Part shown: one piece after another, positions 41,317 to 51,841 of the stretch
Position numbering within the stretch: position 1 is the first letter of the stretch
Layout of the letters: each line of letters begins with the position of its first letter
NCBI RefSeq assembly: GCF_030817015.1
Contig: NZ_JAUSYS010000001.1
Coordinates: forward strand, 1,984,001-2,048,000
DNA: 64,000 bases
From: Arthrobacter sp. V1I7
GTDB lineage: Bacteria > Actinomycetota > Actinomycetes > Actinomycetales > Micrococcaceae
Direction of reading: 5' to 3'
Notes under the pieces: generated by a model
Told to the model about the DNA's origin: nothing
The model's input: the letters and a program-made list of their open reading frames with translations, nothing else
Database searches by the model: none
Translations under genes and position numbers: made by a program

Positions 41317-43362
41317 CTAGTCTTCGTACTGGGCCCGGGCGGCCTCCACCCAGTCCCGGGCGGCGTCCGCGAGGGCGGCAGGCTCCAGGATCCGGACCGC
41401 GCCGCCGTGCTGGGCCACGAACATCGGCAGCCAGTCGGGATTGCCGAAGCGGATTTCTGCCAGCATGCCGCCGCCGGGCAGGGCTGCGGTGCGTTCGGCG
41501 TAGTAGTCGTCGGCGAGCCCGATGCCCCGGCGCGTCAGTTCCACGACGACGACAGTGTCGTCGTCGTTCGGGGTGAAAAGCTTCACCGGGAAACTGCCGG
41601 CCGGCGCCGCCGGCGCCGACACCGGGCGGCCGGTGGCGTGCAGCTCCTCGATCCGGTCCAGCCGGAAGTTGCGCAGGCCCCGCGCGGAGTGGCAGTAGGC
41701 CTCGAGATACCAGGTGCTGTCGAGCGAATAGAGCCGCAGCGGGTCCACCTCGCGTTCGGAGACGGTGTCGCTCTGCGGGGAGTAATACCGGAGCCGCAGC
41801 TGCGTGCCGGTACGGATGGCCGCGCGCGCCGCCTCGAGGGTCGCGGAGTCGTCCGGTCCCACCTCCGGGCCGGAGAGCGACGCCGCCTTAAGCCCCTCTT
41901 CCCCGGCCGCCGCCAGCAGCTTCAGCGTCACGGACTCCAGAGCACTGCCCTCGGCGAGCTCGGGAAGGCCGTTGAGGGTCTCCAGGCCCGTCAGCAGCGC
42001 ACAGGCCTCCTCCACGGTGAAGCGCACGGGCCGGAGGTCCAGGTCCTGGCGGATGAAGACGTGGTCATCGTCCCACTGGATGTCCAGCAGGTCATCGGGG
42101 TAGCCCTCGGGAAGGCCCGAACAGATCAGGATCCGCAGGTCCTCCTCGAGTTCCTTGCGGGTGATGCCGAACCGGGCCGCGACCTCGCTGATGTGCAGGC
42201 CCTGATTGTGGACCAGGAAAGGGACCAGCTGGAGCATCCGGTTGAGCTGATCCTCGGACGTCCGTTTGCGCCGCCGTTTGGCCGGACCCGTGTCCGGGAA
42301 GATGACCGGCGGGACGGGGGTTGCGGCGAAGTCGGCCGCGGCGGAAAGGCGACGCCGCACGGCGCTGACAAGCTCGGGCGGGTCAGCTACCTTCACCCGG
42401 GGGCCGTAGGAGGCGAGTTCCTCGCCGAGGATCTCGGCGTCGCGGAACGGCACCAGCAAGCGGTCCCGGCCGGAATCGGGCTGGTTCGCGTCGGGTTCGG
42501 AAGTCGGGCCGGCGGCCGCACCGGGCTTCACGGTCGGGCCGGCGCCGGGCTGGCCGGCGGGAGGGACCGGCTGGGCGCGCTTGCGCAGCCCCAGCAGCCT
42601 GTCCTGCTGGACGTCGACGACGGCGGTCCGCAGCGGCAGCTCCGCCAGCCGCGCGAGTTCGGCTCGGACGTTAAAGCCCGACGGCGGAGTGAAGGTTTCC
42701 TTTTCGAGCACGGTCACGGCCGAGGTCAGGCGGGAGAGCCGGAAGAAGCGCCGGTCACCGCGCGTCTGGTCTTGTCCGACGAGGTACCACTGGCCGAAAC
42801 GGCTGCCAAGGCCCCAGGGCTCCACGCGCCGTTCCTCCTCCTTGCCGGTGCTGCCGGCGAGGTAGTGGAAGCTGACCGGGTGCTGGGCGTGCATGGCGGC
42901 GACGAGGTCCTCGAACGCCTGGCCCGCCGGCCGGATGCGCGGCTGGACCCCGGCGGGAAGCTCGGCGTCGGCCAACCCTCCGGCCGCCTGGAGTTTGCGG
43001 ACCGCGTCCAGCGCCGCCGAGCCGAGCGCGGCGTGCTCCCAGAGCTGCGCGGCCAGGATCAGGACCGTGCACTCTTCGGGGCTCAGGCTGACGTCCGGCA
43101 GCCGGTTGGAGTCCTTGCCGATCCGGTACCGGGTGGTCGCCGGGTCATCCGAGCCCCAGCCCTTGTCCGTCAGCGTCTCGACGTCGAAGCCGAACTGACG
43201 GAGCTCACTCTTGTCCCGCTCGAACATCCGGCCGAAGGAGACGTCGCTGCTGACGGTGTCGCGGTACACCTTTTCGCGCAATTCACCGCGGCGGAGGCCG
43301 TACTTGGTGTTCAGCAGGGCGATGAGCAGGTTCAGGAGGCGTTCAGTACGTGAGGCGGACAC
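41317..43362 (-). CDS. pafBC: PafBC fusion, WYL-domain DNA-damage regulator
   Basis: PafB and PafC form the transcription activator of the mycobacterial RecA-independent DNA-damage response. Here both are fused in one 681-aa protein, as known for Arthrobacter. The first half has a winged helix (TERLLNLLIALLNTKYGLRR) and a WYL domain (RVEPWGLGSRFGQWYLVGQD). The second half repeats this (LNRMLQLVPFLVHNQGLHIS; REVDPLRLYSLDSTWYLEAY), joined by a Pro/Ala-rich linker near residues 260-300. The start is a GTG. A strong hairpin lies 33 bp upstream and may limit read-through from the FKBP genes. Confidence 0.95.
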   Translation of the reverse strand: MSASRTERLLNLLIALLNTKYGLRRGELREKVYRDTVSSDVSFGRMFERDKSELRQFGFDVETLTDKGWGSDDPATTRYRIGKDSNRLPDVSLSPEECTVLILAAQLWEHAALGSAALDAVRKLQAAGGLADAELPAGVQPRIRPAGQAFEDLVAAMHAQHPVSFHYLAGSTGKEEERRVEPWGLGSRFGQWYLVGQDQTRGDRRFFRLSRLTSAVTVLEKETFTPPSGFNVRAELARLAELPLRTAVVDVQQDRLLGLRKRAQPVPPAGQPGAGPTVKPGAAAGPTSEPDANQPDSGRDRLLVPFRDAEILGEELASYGPRVKVADPPELVSAVRRRLSAAADFAATPVPPVIFPDTGPAKRRRKRTSEDQLNRMLQLVPFLVHNQGLHISEVAARFGITRKELEEDLRILICSGLPEGYPDDLLDIQWDDDHVFIRQDLDLRPVRFTVEEACALLTGLETLNGLPELAEGSALESVTLKLLAAAGEEGLKAASLSGPEVGPDDSATLEAARAAIRTGTQLRLRYYSPQSDTVSEREVDPLRLYSLDSTWYLEAYCHSARGLRNFRLDRIEELHATGRPVSAPAAPAGSFPVKLFTPNDDDTVVVVELTRRGIGLADDYYAERTAALPGGGMLAEIRFGNPDWLPMFVAQHGGAVRILEPAALADAARDWVEAARAQYED

Positions 43363-43395
43363 CTCGCTAGGGTACTTCCCCCCGGGAGAATGACA

Positions 43396-43442
43396 AAAGC
43401 GCGGTAACAGCCGGAAGGGCTTTCCGGTTGTTACCGCGCTTT
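43396..43442 (-). terminator. 21-bp stem-loop between the FKBP gene and pafBC
   Basis: AAAGCGCGGTAACAGCCGGAA pairs with its complement at 43422-43442 (one G-T pair) around a 5-nt loop. On the minus strand the stem is followed by TTTTG. It lies after the FKBP gene and only 33 bp before the pafBC start, so it acts either as a terminator of the upstream unit or as an attenuator for pafBC. Confidence 0.7.
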
Positions 43443-43525
43443 CGCAGTACGGTGGCTGGCCCGAGGTGGGCCCACGCCCGCGGGGTTCCCTGTCCGAGCT
43501 TGCGAGGATAGGGGGCGGGTGGGGA

Positions 43526-43921
43526 CTAGCGGACGGCGACGAGGTCGACGACGAAGATCAGCGCCTCGTTCGGGCCGATCGCCCCGCCGGCGCCACGGGA
43601 GCCGTAGGCCAGCTCGGAGGGAATTTCCAGCCGGCGGCGGCCGCCGACCTTCATGCCCAGCAGGCCCTGGTCCCAGCCCTGGATGACCTGGCCGACGCCG
43701 ACGCGGAAGTCCAGCGGTGCGCCGCGGCCCCAGGACGCGTCAAATTCTTCGCCGGTGGACCAGGCCACGCCGACGTAGTGGGTGGAGACGGTGTCGCCGG
43801 CCTTGGCCTCGGCGCCGTCGCCCTCGATCAGGTCCGTGATGACCAGTTCGGTGGGAACGGCACCTTCGGGGAAGTCAATTTCCGGCTTCTGGCGGTCGAG
43901 GTCGCGCTGTCCAAATGACAT
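43526..43921 (-). CDS. FKBP-type peptidyl-prolyl isomerase, cytoplasmic
   Basis: The 131-aa protein is a single FKBP domain catalysing proline cis-trans isomerisation. Visible are DLIEGDGAEAKAGDTVSTHYVG, GEEFDASWGRGAPLDFRVGV, GQVIQGWDQGLLGMKVGGRR, and ELAYGSRGAGGAIGPNEALIF. No signal peptide is present. The ATG has AAGGAG nine bases upstream. It follows a secreted FKBP lipoprotein gene by 38 bp; the two may arise from an old duplication. Confidence 0.93.
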   Translation of the reverse strand: MSFGQRDLDRQKPEIDFPEGAVPTELVITDLIEGDGAEAKAGDTVSTHYVGVAWSTGEEFDASWGRGAPLDFRVGVGQVIQGWDQGLLGMKVGGRRRLEIPSELAYGSRGAGGAIGPNEALIFVVDLVAVR

Positions 43922-43959
43922 GGTTGCTCCTTCTTGCGTGGCGTGCGGTGGCGTGAAAG

Positions 43960-44893
43960 TTACTTGGTGCCCAGGATGTCGACGACGAAGACGAGGTCGC
44001 CCTTGGCGTCGCCCTGGCCTTCTTCACCGTAGGCGAGGTCCTTGGGGATGACCAGCAGGACGCGTGATCCGACGGTCTTGCCGGCCAGGCCCTGGGTCCA
44101 TCCTTTGATGACGCCGGTGAGCGGGAAGCTGGCCTTCTCGCCGCGGTCGAAGCTGGAATCGAAGACCTTGCCTTCGGTCAGGGTGACGCCCACATAGTTG
44201 ACGGTGAGGGTATCGGTTTCCTTGACCTCGGGGCCGGTGCCCTTGATGAGCTCCTGGGAGATAAGGGCGGTCGGTGCCGCGACGCCGGCGACGGAGATCT
44301 CGGGGATGCCCTTGTCGTTTTCGGTGACGGTCGGCAGACCGGCCGGCGGGGTGATGGTTTCGCCTTCAGGCTTGTCCAGCACCGTCGGGGCCTCCTTGGC
44401 GGAGAGCACCTTGACGACGAGGAGCTGGCTGGGCTGGGCTTCGGCGCCCTCGGCGGCGGCCTGGCCCGGGACGGCCAGGGCAAGGGTGGGAACCGATCCT
44501 GGCGCCGACGAAGGCGTTGTAGATGACGGCGCTGCCGGTCTTGAGCTCGTCGTTCAGTTCGAGTGGCTCCGGGTCGCCGGCAAAGGTGTCTTCCAGGGTC
44601 GTGCCGTCCGTGCCGTTGAGGGCGAGGATGGAGATTTCAGCGATCTGGTTGGCCTTGACCCGATCGCCGCTGCCTTCCGTGATCACCTTGACAGTGGGTT
44701 CGGAGACCTCCAGGGGTTTGGTGAATTCCACACCCGGCGCCTCCTTTTCGCCCTTTTCCGTCAGCTTGACCGAGTCGAGCTTTGCGGTTTCGCCGGCGGA
44801 CTGGCTGGTGGGCTCCGGCGCGGGGGGCTCGCCGCCGCCGCAGGCGGTCAGCAGCAGCAGTCCGGGGAGGAGAATTGCTAGTAGTCGGCGCAC
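43960..44893 (-). pseudogene. FKBP-type isomerase lipoprotein with an apparent frameshift
   Basis: From the GTG at 44893 the protein begins MRRLLAILLPGLLLLTACGG, a lipoprotein signal with Cys at about residue 18, and continues through a beta-rich first domain to YNAFVGARIGS. There the frame is lost: removing one C from a CCC run at about 44496 restores TLALAVPGQAAAEGAEA and joins the second part (VLSAKEAPTVLDKPEG), which contains a full FKBP domain (SQELIKGTGPEVKETDTLTV; GVIKGWTQGLAGKTVGSRVL). The sense on both sides is excellent, so either a recent one-base insertion or a sequencing error in a homopolymer is likely. The intact gene would be about 310 residues. Confidence 0.8.
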
Positions 44894-45004
44894 TTTAGAA
44901 ACTTTCGTCGAGGCAGTGTGGACACATTGCCGCGCAGTTTCCCACGGCAAAGGAAGCGGTGGCCGCCTAACGGCCGTATCCAGAATAACGCGGAAAGCTG
45001 GATG

Positions 45005-46369
45005 TCAGCCCATAGAGTCCAGCAGGGCATCCACCCGCTCGTCAATGCTGCGGAACGGGTCCTTGCACAGAATGGTCTGATGCGCGCGGTCGTTGAGCTT
45101 CAGGTGCACCCAGTCCACGGTATAGTCGCGGCCGAGCTCCTGGGCCCGCCGGACGAAATCGCCGCGGAGCTTGGCGCGGGTGGTCTGCGGCGGCGCGTCC
45201 ACGGCGTCCTTGACCGCGGTGTCGTCCACCACCCGGCGGACCGCACCGCGGGCCTGCAGCAGGTAGTACAGCCCGCGGGTGCGGGAGATGTCGTGATACG
45301 TCAGGTCCAGTTGCGCGATCCGGGGTGCATCCAGCCCCAGTCCGTGCCGCGCGCGGTAGCCATCCATCAGCTTTTTCTTGATCGCCCAGTCCACTTCGGT
45401 GTCGATCGTGCTGGTGTTGCCGCTCTCGATCGCGTCGAGGGTCCGTTCCCACAGGTCCAGGATCATCGGCACGTGCACATTGTGCGCGCCCTGTTCGGCC
45501 ACGAACGCCGTGACCTTGCCCAGGTATTCCCGCTGGATCTCCAGGGCGGTGAGCTGCCGGCCGTTGGCGAGCCGGACGAGGGCGCGGCCGGTCAGGTCGT
45601 GGGATATTTCGCGGATGCTGCGGATGGGGTTCTCCATCCGCATGTCCCGCATAATGACTCCGGCCTCGATCATCCGCAGGATCAGGTCCACGGTCCCGAT
45701 CTTAAGCAGCGCGGTGGTCTCGGACATGTTGGAGTCGCCGACGATGACGTGCAGCCGGCGGTAGAACTCGGCGTCGGCGTGCGGCTCGTCCCGTGTGTTG
45801 ATGATGGGCCGGGACCGGGTGGTGGCCGAGGAGACGCCTTCCCAGATGTGGTCGGCCCGCTGCGAGAAGGCGAAGGTGGCGCCATGCGGGGTCTTCAGGA
45901 TCTTGCCGGCCCCGGCAATGAGCTGGCGGGTCACGAGGAACGGGATCAGGATTTCCGCCAGCCGGGAGAATTCCCCGCGGCGCGGGATGAGGTAGTTTTC
46001 GTGGCTTCCGTAGGAGTTCCCGGCCGAGTCTGTGTTGTTCTTGAACAGGTATACGGTGCCATTGAACCCCTCGGCCGCGAGCCGCTCCTGCGCTTCGTCC
46101 ACGAGGTCGTCCAGGATCAGTTCGCCGGCCCGGTCGTGCGCGATCAGCTGCGCCAGATCGTCGCACTCGGCGGTGGCGTACTCCGGGTGGGAGCCGACGT
46201 CGAGGTACAGGCGTGAGCCGTTAGTCAGGAATACATTGGAGGATCTCCCCCAGCTGACCACTTTGCGGAACAGGTAGCGGGCCACCTCCTCGGGCGCCAG
46301 CGGACGGGACTCCGGGCTCGAATAGGAAATCCCGAACTCGGTTTCGATGCCGAAAATACGCTTGTCCAT
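45005..46369 (-). CDS. pafA: Pup-protein ligase PafA
   Basis: PafA attaches the C-terminal Glu of Pup to lysines of target proteins using ATP, with a glutamine-synthetase-like fold. The 454-aa protein starts [20 protein letters not shown], the ATP/Mg loop of the family. It contains [20 protein letters not shown] and [20 protein letters not shown], and ends [16 protein letters not shown]. It lacks the Dop-loop insertion seen in the neighbouring dop. Its ATG lies 2 bp after the prcA stop with GGAGGACTGAA in front, so it is co-transcribed with the proteasome genes. Confidence 0.97.
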   Translation of the reverse strand: MDKRIFGIETEFGISYSSPESRPLAPEEVARYLFRKVVSWGRSSNVFLTNGSRLYLDVGSHPEYATAECDDLAQLIAHDRAGELILDDLVDEAQERLAAEGFNGTVYLFKNNTDSAGNSYGSHENYLIPRRGEFSRLAEILIPFLVTRQLIAGAGKILKTPHGATFAFSQRADHIWEGVSSATTRSRPIINTRDEPHADAEFYRRLHVIVGDSNMSETTALLKIGTVDLILRMIEAGVIMRDMRMENPIRSIREISHDLTGRALVRLANGRQLTALEIQREYLGKVTAFVAEQGAHNVHVPMILDLWERTLDAIESGNTSTIDTEVDWAIKKKLMDGYRARHGLGLDAPRIAQLDLTYHDISRTRGLYYLLQARGAVRRVVDDTAVKDAVDAPPQTTRAKLRGDFVRRAQELGRDYTVDWVHLKLNDRAHQTILCKDPFRSIDERVDALLDSMG

Positions 46370-46370
46370 T

Positions 46371-47078
46371 TCAGTCCTCCTCAGCAAGCAATGCCACGAT
46401 GTCGGCGTCCTCCAGGCGGCGGAACGCGCGGCGGGTGCCGCGGCTGCTCTCCGAACCGCGGTCGAGCACGGCAACTTCCACGGCCGACGCCGGCAGGGTG
46501 GCGGTTTCCTTGTCGGCCACGAGTCCGGCCTGCGCGAGGCGGATGGCGGCAGCGAAATCCAGCTCGCCCCGCCAGCCGGCGTCGACGGCCTCGGATACCT
46601 TGTCCGCCTGGCCGCCCATCACGATGAATCCCTTTTCGTCCGCGATGGACCCGTCAAAGGTCAGCCGGTACAGGTGGTCCTCTTCCGGGCTGGCACCCAC
46701 CTCGGCGACGGCAAGCTCGACTTCGAACGGCTTCTGCTCCGCCGTGAAGACGGCACCCAGGCTCTGCGCATACACGCTCGCCAGTCCCCGGGCGGTGACG
46801 TCCTCCCGGTCGTAGGAGTAGCCGCGTACGTCCGCGTACCGCACCCCCGCCTGGCGGAGGCTTTCGAATTCGTTGTACTTGCCTACCGCGGCGAACGCGA
46901 TCTTGTCGTAGATCTCACCGATCTTATGCAGCGACGGCGAGGGGTTTTCCGCCACGAGCGCGATCCCGTCCCGGCAGCTGATCACCACCACCGAGCGGCC
47001 CCGGGCGATGCCTTTCCGCGCGAAGTCCGCACGGTCCTTCATCAGCTGTTCCGGCGAAACATAGAACTGCTGGGTCAT
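46371..47078 (-). CDS. prcA: 20S proteasome alpha subunit
   Basis: This 235-aa subunit forms the outer heptameric rings and gates the 20S core particle. The N-terminus [23 protein letters not shown] is the gating segment, followed by [20 protein letters not shown] and the alpha-type body ([40 protein letters not shown]). There is no catalytic Thr. It starts 1 bp after the stop of prcB. Confidence 0.96.
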   Translation of the reverse strand: MTQQFYVSPEQLMKDRADFARKGIARGRSVVVISCRDGIALVAENPSPSLHKIGEIYDKIAFAAVGKYNEFESLRQAGVRYADVRGYSYDREDVTARGLASVYAQSLGAVFTAEQKPFEVELAVAEVGASPEEDHLYRLTFDGSIADEKGFIVMGGQADKVSEAVDAGWRGELDFAAAIRLAQAGLVADKETATLPASAVEVAVLDRGSESSRGTRRAFRRLEDADIVALLAEED

Positions 47079-47079
47079 C

Positions 47080-47916
47080 TCAGGCCTCCCGCTGGGCGAG
47101 GGAGCGGGACTCGATGATCCGGCCGGCGACCGCCGCGAGCTCGCGGTCCGGCACCCGGAAGGCGCCGGAACGGCTCACGGTGTAAATCACCGGCCAGAGG
47201 CGGCGGACCGGGTCGGGGCCGCCGGTGGCGGAGTCGTCGTCGGCGGCGTCATAGAGGGCTTCGACGGCGACGGCGACGGCTTCCTCCTCCGTGAGGTTGG
47301 GCCGCCACAGCTTCTTCAGCGCGCCGCGGGCGAACATGGAGCCGGACCCTACGGTGTGGTGCTCCTGCTCCTCGTAGCGTCCGCCGGTGACGTCGTAGGA
47401 AAAGAGCCGTCCAATGCCGGCCGGCCGGTCGAAACCGGCAAAGAGCGGAACCACGGCGAGTCCCTGCATCGCCATCGGCAGGTTTCCGCGGATCATCGCG
47501 CCGAGCCGGTTGGCTTTGCCTTCGAGGCTCAGAAGGGTCCCCTCGATTTTTTCGTAATGTTCAAGTTCCACCTGGAACAGCCGCGTGAGGTCGAGGGCGA
47601 TTCCGGCCGTTCCGGCGATTCCGAGCACGGAGTACTGGTCCGCCGGGAAGACCTTCTCGATGTGCCGGCTGGCGATCACGTTCCCCATCGTGGCGCGCCG
47701 GTCACCGGCCATCAGCACGCCACCGGCATAACTGAGGGCAACGATCGTCGTCCCGTGCGGCGCCTGGAGGGGCGCGGCACCGTTCGGGGCCGCGGCGGGC
47801 AGGTGCCCGGCAGAGTGCAGGCCGAAAGGCAGTAAGCCGGGACGTTCGCGCTGGAGATGCTCGGTGAAGGAGGACGTCGCGGTGGCTGCTACCTGGTTGG
47901 CTGTTGTTTCCTGCAC
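47080..47916 (-). CDS. prcB: 20S proteasome beta subunit with propeptide
   Basis: This is the catalytic subunit of the 20S core particle, 278 aa as translated. A propeptide of about 55 residues ends in QAPHG, and cleavage would expose Thr56 as the nucleophile ([20 protein letters not shown]). The conserved Asp and Lys region ([20 protein letters not shown]) and [20 protein letters not shown] follow. The start is a GTG with GGGAGC eight bases away. It lies 78 bp after pup. Confidence 0.96.
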   Translation of the reverse strand: MQETTANQVAATATSSFTEHLQRERPGLLPFGLHSAGHLPAAAPNGAAPLQAPHGTTIVALSYAGGVLMAGDRRATMGNVIASRHIEKVFPADQYSVLGIAGTAGIALDLTRLFQVELEHYEKIEGTLLSLEGKANRLGAMIRGNLPMAMQGLAVVPLFAGFDRPAGIGRLFSYDVTGGRYEEQEHHTVGSGSMFARGALKKLWRPNLTEEEAVAVAVEALYDAADDDSATGGPDPVRRLWPVIYTVSRSGAFRVPDRELAAVAGRIIESRSLAQREA

Positions 47917-47994
47917 TCGTGCGCTCCCTCAACGTGGTGGATCAACGACTTCCTCAAGCCCGGTACCGCCCCTGTCCGACGGCTGGCTGCGGTC

Positions 47995-48198
47995 TTATTG
48001 ACCGCCCTTTTGGACGAAGGCGCGGACGAACTCCTCTGCGTTGGATTCAAGCACGCCATCGATCTCATCAAGCAGATCGTCCACGCCCTGCGTGGCGGCT
48101 GATGCCTGGCCCTCCGCGGGTGCCGGCGGCGCCGCGGGGATGTCCTCGTCGACCTCGGTGTCCCGCGACTGCGGCTGCTGCTGCTCCTGGCCTGCCAT
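47995..48198 (-). CDS. pup: Prokaryotic ubiquitin-like protein Pup
   Basis: Pup is a small disordered tag for proteasomal degradation. The 67-aa protein starts MAGQEQQQPQSRDTEVDEDI and ends with the helical ARC-binding segment (DDLLDEIDGVLESNAEEFVR) and FVQKGGQ. The terminal Gln means Dop must deamidate it to Glu before PafA can ligate it. The ATG and ribosome-binding site (AAGGAGAGAA) lie inside a longer open frame that is not used. Confidence 0.97.
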   Translation of the reverse strand: MAGQEQQQPQSRDTEVDEDIPAAPPAPAEGQASAATQGVDDLLDEIDGVLESNAEEFVRAFVQKGGQ

Positions 48199-48287
48199 TG
48201 TTCTCTCCTTCTGTCCGTCCCCGATTTTCGAAGGGACATCCTGTAGCAATACTGCCACGCCGAAGGCGTCGGCGGGGGCCTTTGTTC

Positions 48288-49961
48288 CTAGGAACCGGGG
48301 CTGAGTCCGAGGAGCTCGGCAAGGAACGGTCCGGCCTCCCGGTGACGGGCAAACAGCGCGCCGGTAAGGGCCTCGGTTCCGCGCAGCGGTTCCCGGGTGG
48401 GCACGCGCTGGAGCCTGCCACGGCCGGGGACATCGAAGATCACCGAGTCCCAGCTGGCCCCGACGAGGTCGGTCCCGAAGCGGCTCACGCAGCGTCCCCG
48501 GAAGTAGGCCCGGGTGTCCGACGGCGGTTCGGTCACGGCCCGCTGAATGGCCGCGTCCTCGACGATCCGTTTCATCCGGTCCCGGGCCAGGAGCCGGTAG
48601 TAGAGCCCCTTTTCCGGCCGGATATCCGCCCATTGCAGGTCCACCAGGCCCAGCCGTGCGTTATCCCATTCCAAGCCGTCCCGGTCCCGGTATCCCTCCA
48701 GCAGGGAGAGCTTCGCGAGCCACTCCACGGAGGAGGCGGCTGCGGTCCGGTCGCTGCCCAACTCGGTCAGGGTGGCGGACCAGCGCTCCAGCACGGCATG
48801 GGTATGCCCGTCACCGTCCACGGCATCGGCAACACCGGTGTCCTGGGCGTGCTTCGCGGCCGCCTCGTAGTAGATCCACTGAAGGTCCAGGGCCGTGATC
48901 CGGCGCCCGTCCAGCAGACGCACGGTGGCGGTGAGGGAGGTGTCGTGGCTGACGGCCTGGAGCGCTGCGACCGGTTCGTGGATTTCCACGCGCGGGGCCA
49001 GGCCGGCCTCGATCAGGCTCAGGACCATCGCGGTGGTGCCGAACTTGAGGTAGTTGGACGTCTGGCTCAGGTTGGCGTCGCCGATGATGACGTGGAGCCG
49101 GCGGTACTTGTCGGCGGTGGCGTGGGGTTCGTCGCGGGTGTTGATGATGGGCCGGCGGATGGTGGTCTCCAGGCCCACCTCCGTCTCGAAGAAATCCGCG
49201 CGCTGGCTGATCTGGTAGCCGGGCCGGGAGCTGTCCTGCCCCCTGCCGACCCGGCCGGAGCCGCAGATGATCTGGCGGGTGACAAAGAACGGGGTCAGGC
49301 CTCGCACGATGTCGCCAAAGGGCACGTTGCGGGGCATCAGGTAGTTCTCGTGGGAACCGTAGGACACCGACTTGTTGTCCGTGTTGTTCTTGTAGAGGTT
49401 GATCGGCGGCAGGTCCGGGTCGCCGGCCAGCCGGCGCACGGCGGCGAGGGCCACGAGGTCCCCGGCGGCATCCCAGGCGACGGCATCGCGAGGGTTGGTC
49501 ACTTCCGGACTGGAGTACTCGGGATGGGCGTGATCAACGTAGAGCCGAGCGCCGTTGCCCAGCACCATGTTCATCAGCAGCGTGCCGGATTCATCCTCGC
49601 CGTCGTGCTCCAGCTCGGCCCGTCCGTAGGCCAGGGCGACCGCCTCCGCGTCCAGCACGGGCGGCTGGTCGGTCAGCTGCTCCGGGTCTGCGGCACTGCG
49701 CTCCAAGGTCCAGCCCCGGGCGTCGTGCAGCGGCTCCTCGTCCGTGTAGTCCCAGCGTGTTTCGGCGCCGCCGGCGGCACGCTGCCGCGTCACCTGGGCG
49801 TAGGCCTGGATCACCCGGGCAGACATCATGGTGGCGTTGGCGCCGGGGGCGGAGGGCGCATGGATGCCGTATTCCGTCTCCGAACCCATCACCCTCATGG
49901 CACCGCCGACGGGCAGGCCCCCGGACACCCCGGCCGGACGGCCGGTCGCAGCTGCCGTCAT
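48288..49961 (-). CDS. dop: Pup deamidase/depupylase Dop
   Basis: Dop converts Pup's C-terminal Gln to Glu and removes Pup from substrates. The 557-aa protein has the family ATP loop near its start ([16 protein letters not shown]), the Dop-specific insertion ([15 protein letters not shown] and following residues, about 70-115) that PafA lacks, and [20 protein letters not shown]. It ends [19 protein letters not shown]. The ATG overlaps the arc stop (ATGA). The first 21 residues ([15 protein letters not shown]...) are a weakly conserved extension; an internal ATG just before [10 protein letters not shown] is the alternative start. Confidence 0.96.
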   Translation of the reverse strand: MTAAATGRPAGVSGGLPVGGAMRVMGSETEYGIHAPSAPGANATMMSARVIQAYAQVTRQRAAGGAETRWDYTDEEPLHDARGWTLERSAADPEQLTDQPPVLDAEAVALAYGRAELEHDGEDESGTLLMNMVLGNGARLYVDHAHPEYSSPEVTNPRDAVAWDAAGDLVALAAVRRLAGDPDLPPINLYKNNTDNKSVSYGSHENYLMPRNVPFGDIVRGLTPFFVTRQIICGSGRVGRGQDSSRPGYQISQRADFFETEVGLETTIRRPIINTRDEPHATADKYRRLHVIIGDANLSQTSNYLKFGTTAMVLSLIEAGLAPRVEIHEPVAALQAVSHDTSLTATVRLLDGRRITALDLQWIYYEAAAKHAQDTGVADAVDGDGHTHAVLERWSATLTELGSDRTAAASSVEWLAKLSLLEGYRDRDGLEWDNARLGLVDLQWADIRPEKGLYYRLLARDRMKRIVEDAAIQRAVTEPPSDTRAYFRGRCVSRFGTDLVGASWDSVIFDVPGRGRLQRVPTREPLRGTEALTGALFARHREAGPFLAELLGLSPGS

Positions 49962-51760
49962 AGGTACTGGCCCGTGCTGGGCATCGTCTCGATGGACTTC
50001 CCGGGTTCCTGGCCCGCCTTGCCCTGGACGATGGTGCGGATGTAGGTGATGCGCTCGCCCTTCTTGCCGGAGATCCGTGCCCAGTCGTCCGGGTTGGTGG
50101 TGTTCGGCATGTCCTCGTGCTCCCGGAACTCGTCGATGACGGCGCGCAGCAGATGGTCGATGCGGATGCCCTTCTGGCCAATGGTGAGCAGGTCCTTGAT
50201 CGCGTACTTCTTGGCCCGGTCCACCACGTTCTGCACCACGGCGCCGGAGTTGAAGTCCTTGAAGTAGAGCATCTCGGTGTCGCCGTTGGCGTACGTCACC
50301 TCAAGGTATTCGTTGGACTTGTCGGTGGAGTACATGGCCTCGACCGTGCGCTGGACCATGGCGTCCACCGTGGCCTGCACATCGCCGTCATGTTCGGCCA
50401 GGTCGGACTGGTGGAACGGCAGGTCGGCGGTGATGTACTTGTTGAAGATGTCGGCCGCGGCCTCGGCATCGGGGCGCTGGATCTTCACTTTCACGTCGAG
50501 CCGGCCCGGCCGCAGGATGGCCGGATCAATCATGTCCTCCCGGTTGGAGGCGCCGATCACGATTACGTTGTCCAGACGCTCCACGCCGTCGATCTCGCTC
50601 AGGAGCTGCGGAACGATCGTGGTTTCAACGTCGGAGGAGATGCCGGTGCCACGGGTGCGGAACAACGAATCCATCTCGTCGAAGAACACCACGACGGGGC
50701 TGCCCCCGGAAGCCTTCTCCCGGGCGCGGGCGAAGATCAGCCGGATATGCCGTTCGGTCTCGCCGACGTACTTATCGAGCAGTTCCGGTCCCTTGATGTT
50801 CAGGAAGTAGCTTTTCATGTCCGACTTGCCGGTGCGCTCGGCTGCCCGGGCCGCCAGGGAGTTGGCGACGGCCTTGGCGATCAGTGTCTTGCCGCAGCCC
50901 GGAGGGCCGTACAGCAGGATGCCCTTGGGCGCCTTGAGCCCGTGTTCACGGTACAGGTCCGGATGCAGGAACGGCAGTTCGACGGCGTCGCGGATCTGCT
51001 CGATCTGCGGCCCCAGGCCGCCGATGTCCTGGTAGGTGATATCCGGAACCTCTTCGAGGACCAGGTTCTCCACTTCCGAGCGCGGGATCTTCTCCAGCGC
51101 GTAGCCGGTGCGGGAGTCGATGGAGAGCGCGTCGCCGACCCGCAGGTTCTGCGACATCAGGGCGCCGGAGAGCCGGATGACGCGCTCCTCGTCCGCGCGG
51201 CCCACCACGAGGGCACGGTCCGAGCCCAGCATTTCCTTGAGCGTGACCAGGTCCCCGGCCCGCTCGTAGCCCAGCCCGGCCACCACGAGCAACGCCTCGT
51301 TGAGCAGCACTTCCTGGCCGGCCGCGAGCTGGTTCATATTGACCAGCGGGCTGATCCCCACGCGCATCTTGCGCCCGGCATTGAAGATGTCCACGGATTC
51401 CTCGGTGGCTGCCTGGCCGCTGTTGCCGGCCGCGGGCAGCCGCTTCGGGTTCAGCTGCAGCACCGTGCCGAAGCTGTAGGGCGGCTGACCCTCCTGGTCG
51501 AGGGCGTTCTTGAGCCGGAGGATTTCCGCCTTGGCCGCCTCCAGCGTGGCCACGAGTTTGGAGTTGTTCTGCGTCGCGGCGGCTAGCTGCCGGTCAATAT
51601 GCCGGAGTTTGTCCCGGAGAATATTGACCTGCCGTTCGGCCACGGACAGCTCGTTCGCGGCGTAGCGGTCGTCGTCGGCACCCTGTGCCGCTGATCGTGC
51701 TGCCGTCTCTGCTGCCTCGTCCGCCGGTGTGCGGCCCGGGTCAGTGTTCGGAGTCTCCAT
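49958..51760 (-). CDS. arc: Proteasomal AAA+ ATPase ARC/Mpa
   Basis: ARC (Mpa in mycobacteria) forms a hexameric ring that captures pupylated proteins, unfolds them and feeds them into the 20S core. The 600-aa protein has an N-terminal coiled coil (about residues 35-90) that binds Pup, interdomain OB folds, and one AAA+ domain. The AAA+ motifs are [39 protein letters not shown], and [20 protein letters not shown]. The C-terminal GQYL is the proteasome-docking motif. It is followed by dop with an ATGA overlap. Confidence 0.97.
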   Translation of the reverse strand: METPNTDPGRTPADEAAETAARSAAQGADDDRYAANELSVAERQVNILRDKLRHIDRQLAAATQNNSKLVATLEAAKAEILRLKNALDQEGQPPYSFGTVLQLNPKRLPAAGNSGQAATEESVDIFNAGRKMRVGISPLVNMNQLAAGQEVLLNEALLVVAGLGYERAGDLVTLKEMLGSDRALVVGRADEERVIRLSGALMSQNLRVGDALSIDSRTGYALEKIPRSEVENLVLEEVPDITYQDIGGLGPQIEQIRDAVELPFLHPDLYREHGLKAPKGILLYGPPGCGKTLIAKAVANSLAARAAERTGKSDMKSYFLNIKGPELLDKYVGETERHIRLIFARAREKASGGSPVVVFFDEMDSLFRTRGTGISSDVETTIVPQLLSEIDGVERLDNVIVIGASNREDMIDPAILRPGRLDVKVKIQRPDAEAAADIFNKYITADLPFHQSDLAEHDGDVQATVDAMVQRTVEAMYSTDKSNEYLEVTYANGDTEMLYFKDFNSGAVVQNVVDRAKKYAIKDLLTIGQKGIRIDHLLRAVIDEFREHEDMPNTTNPDDWARISGKKGERITYIRTIVQGKAGQEPGKSIETMPSTGQYL

Positions 51761-51841
51761 CGTGCATCATCCCCTTCCTGCGCTGCTATTAAGACATTAG
51801 CCCCAACTAGCCGGTCACGCGGAAGACTTCCGAAATCTGGA

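Noticed and set aside
47904..50045. 713-codon plus-strand frame opposite prcB, pup and dop
   Set aside because: It is antisense to three proteasome-pathway genes with clear motifs.
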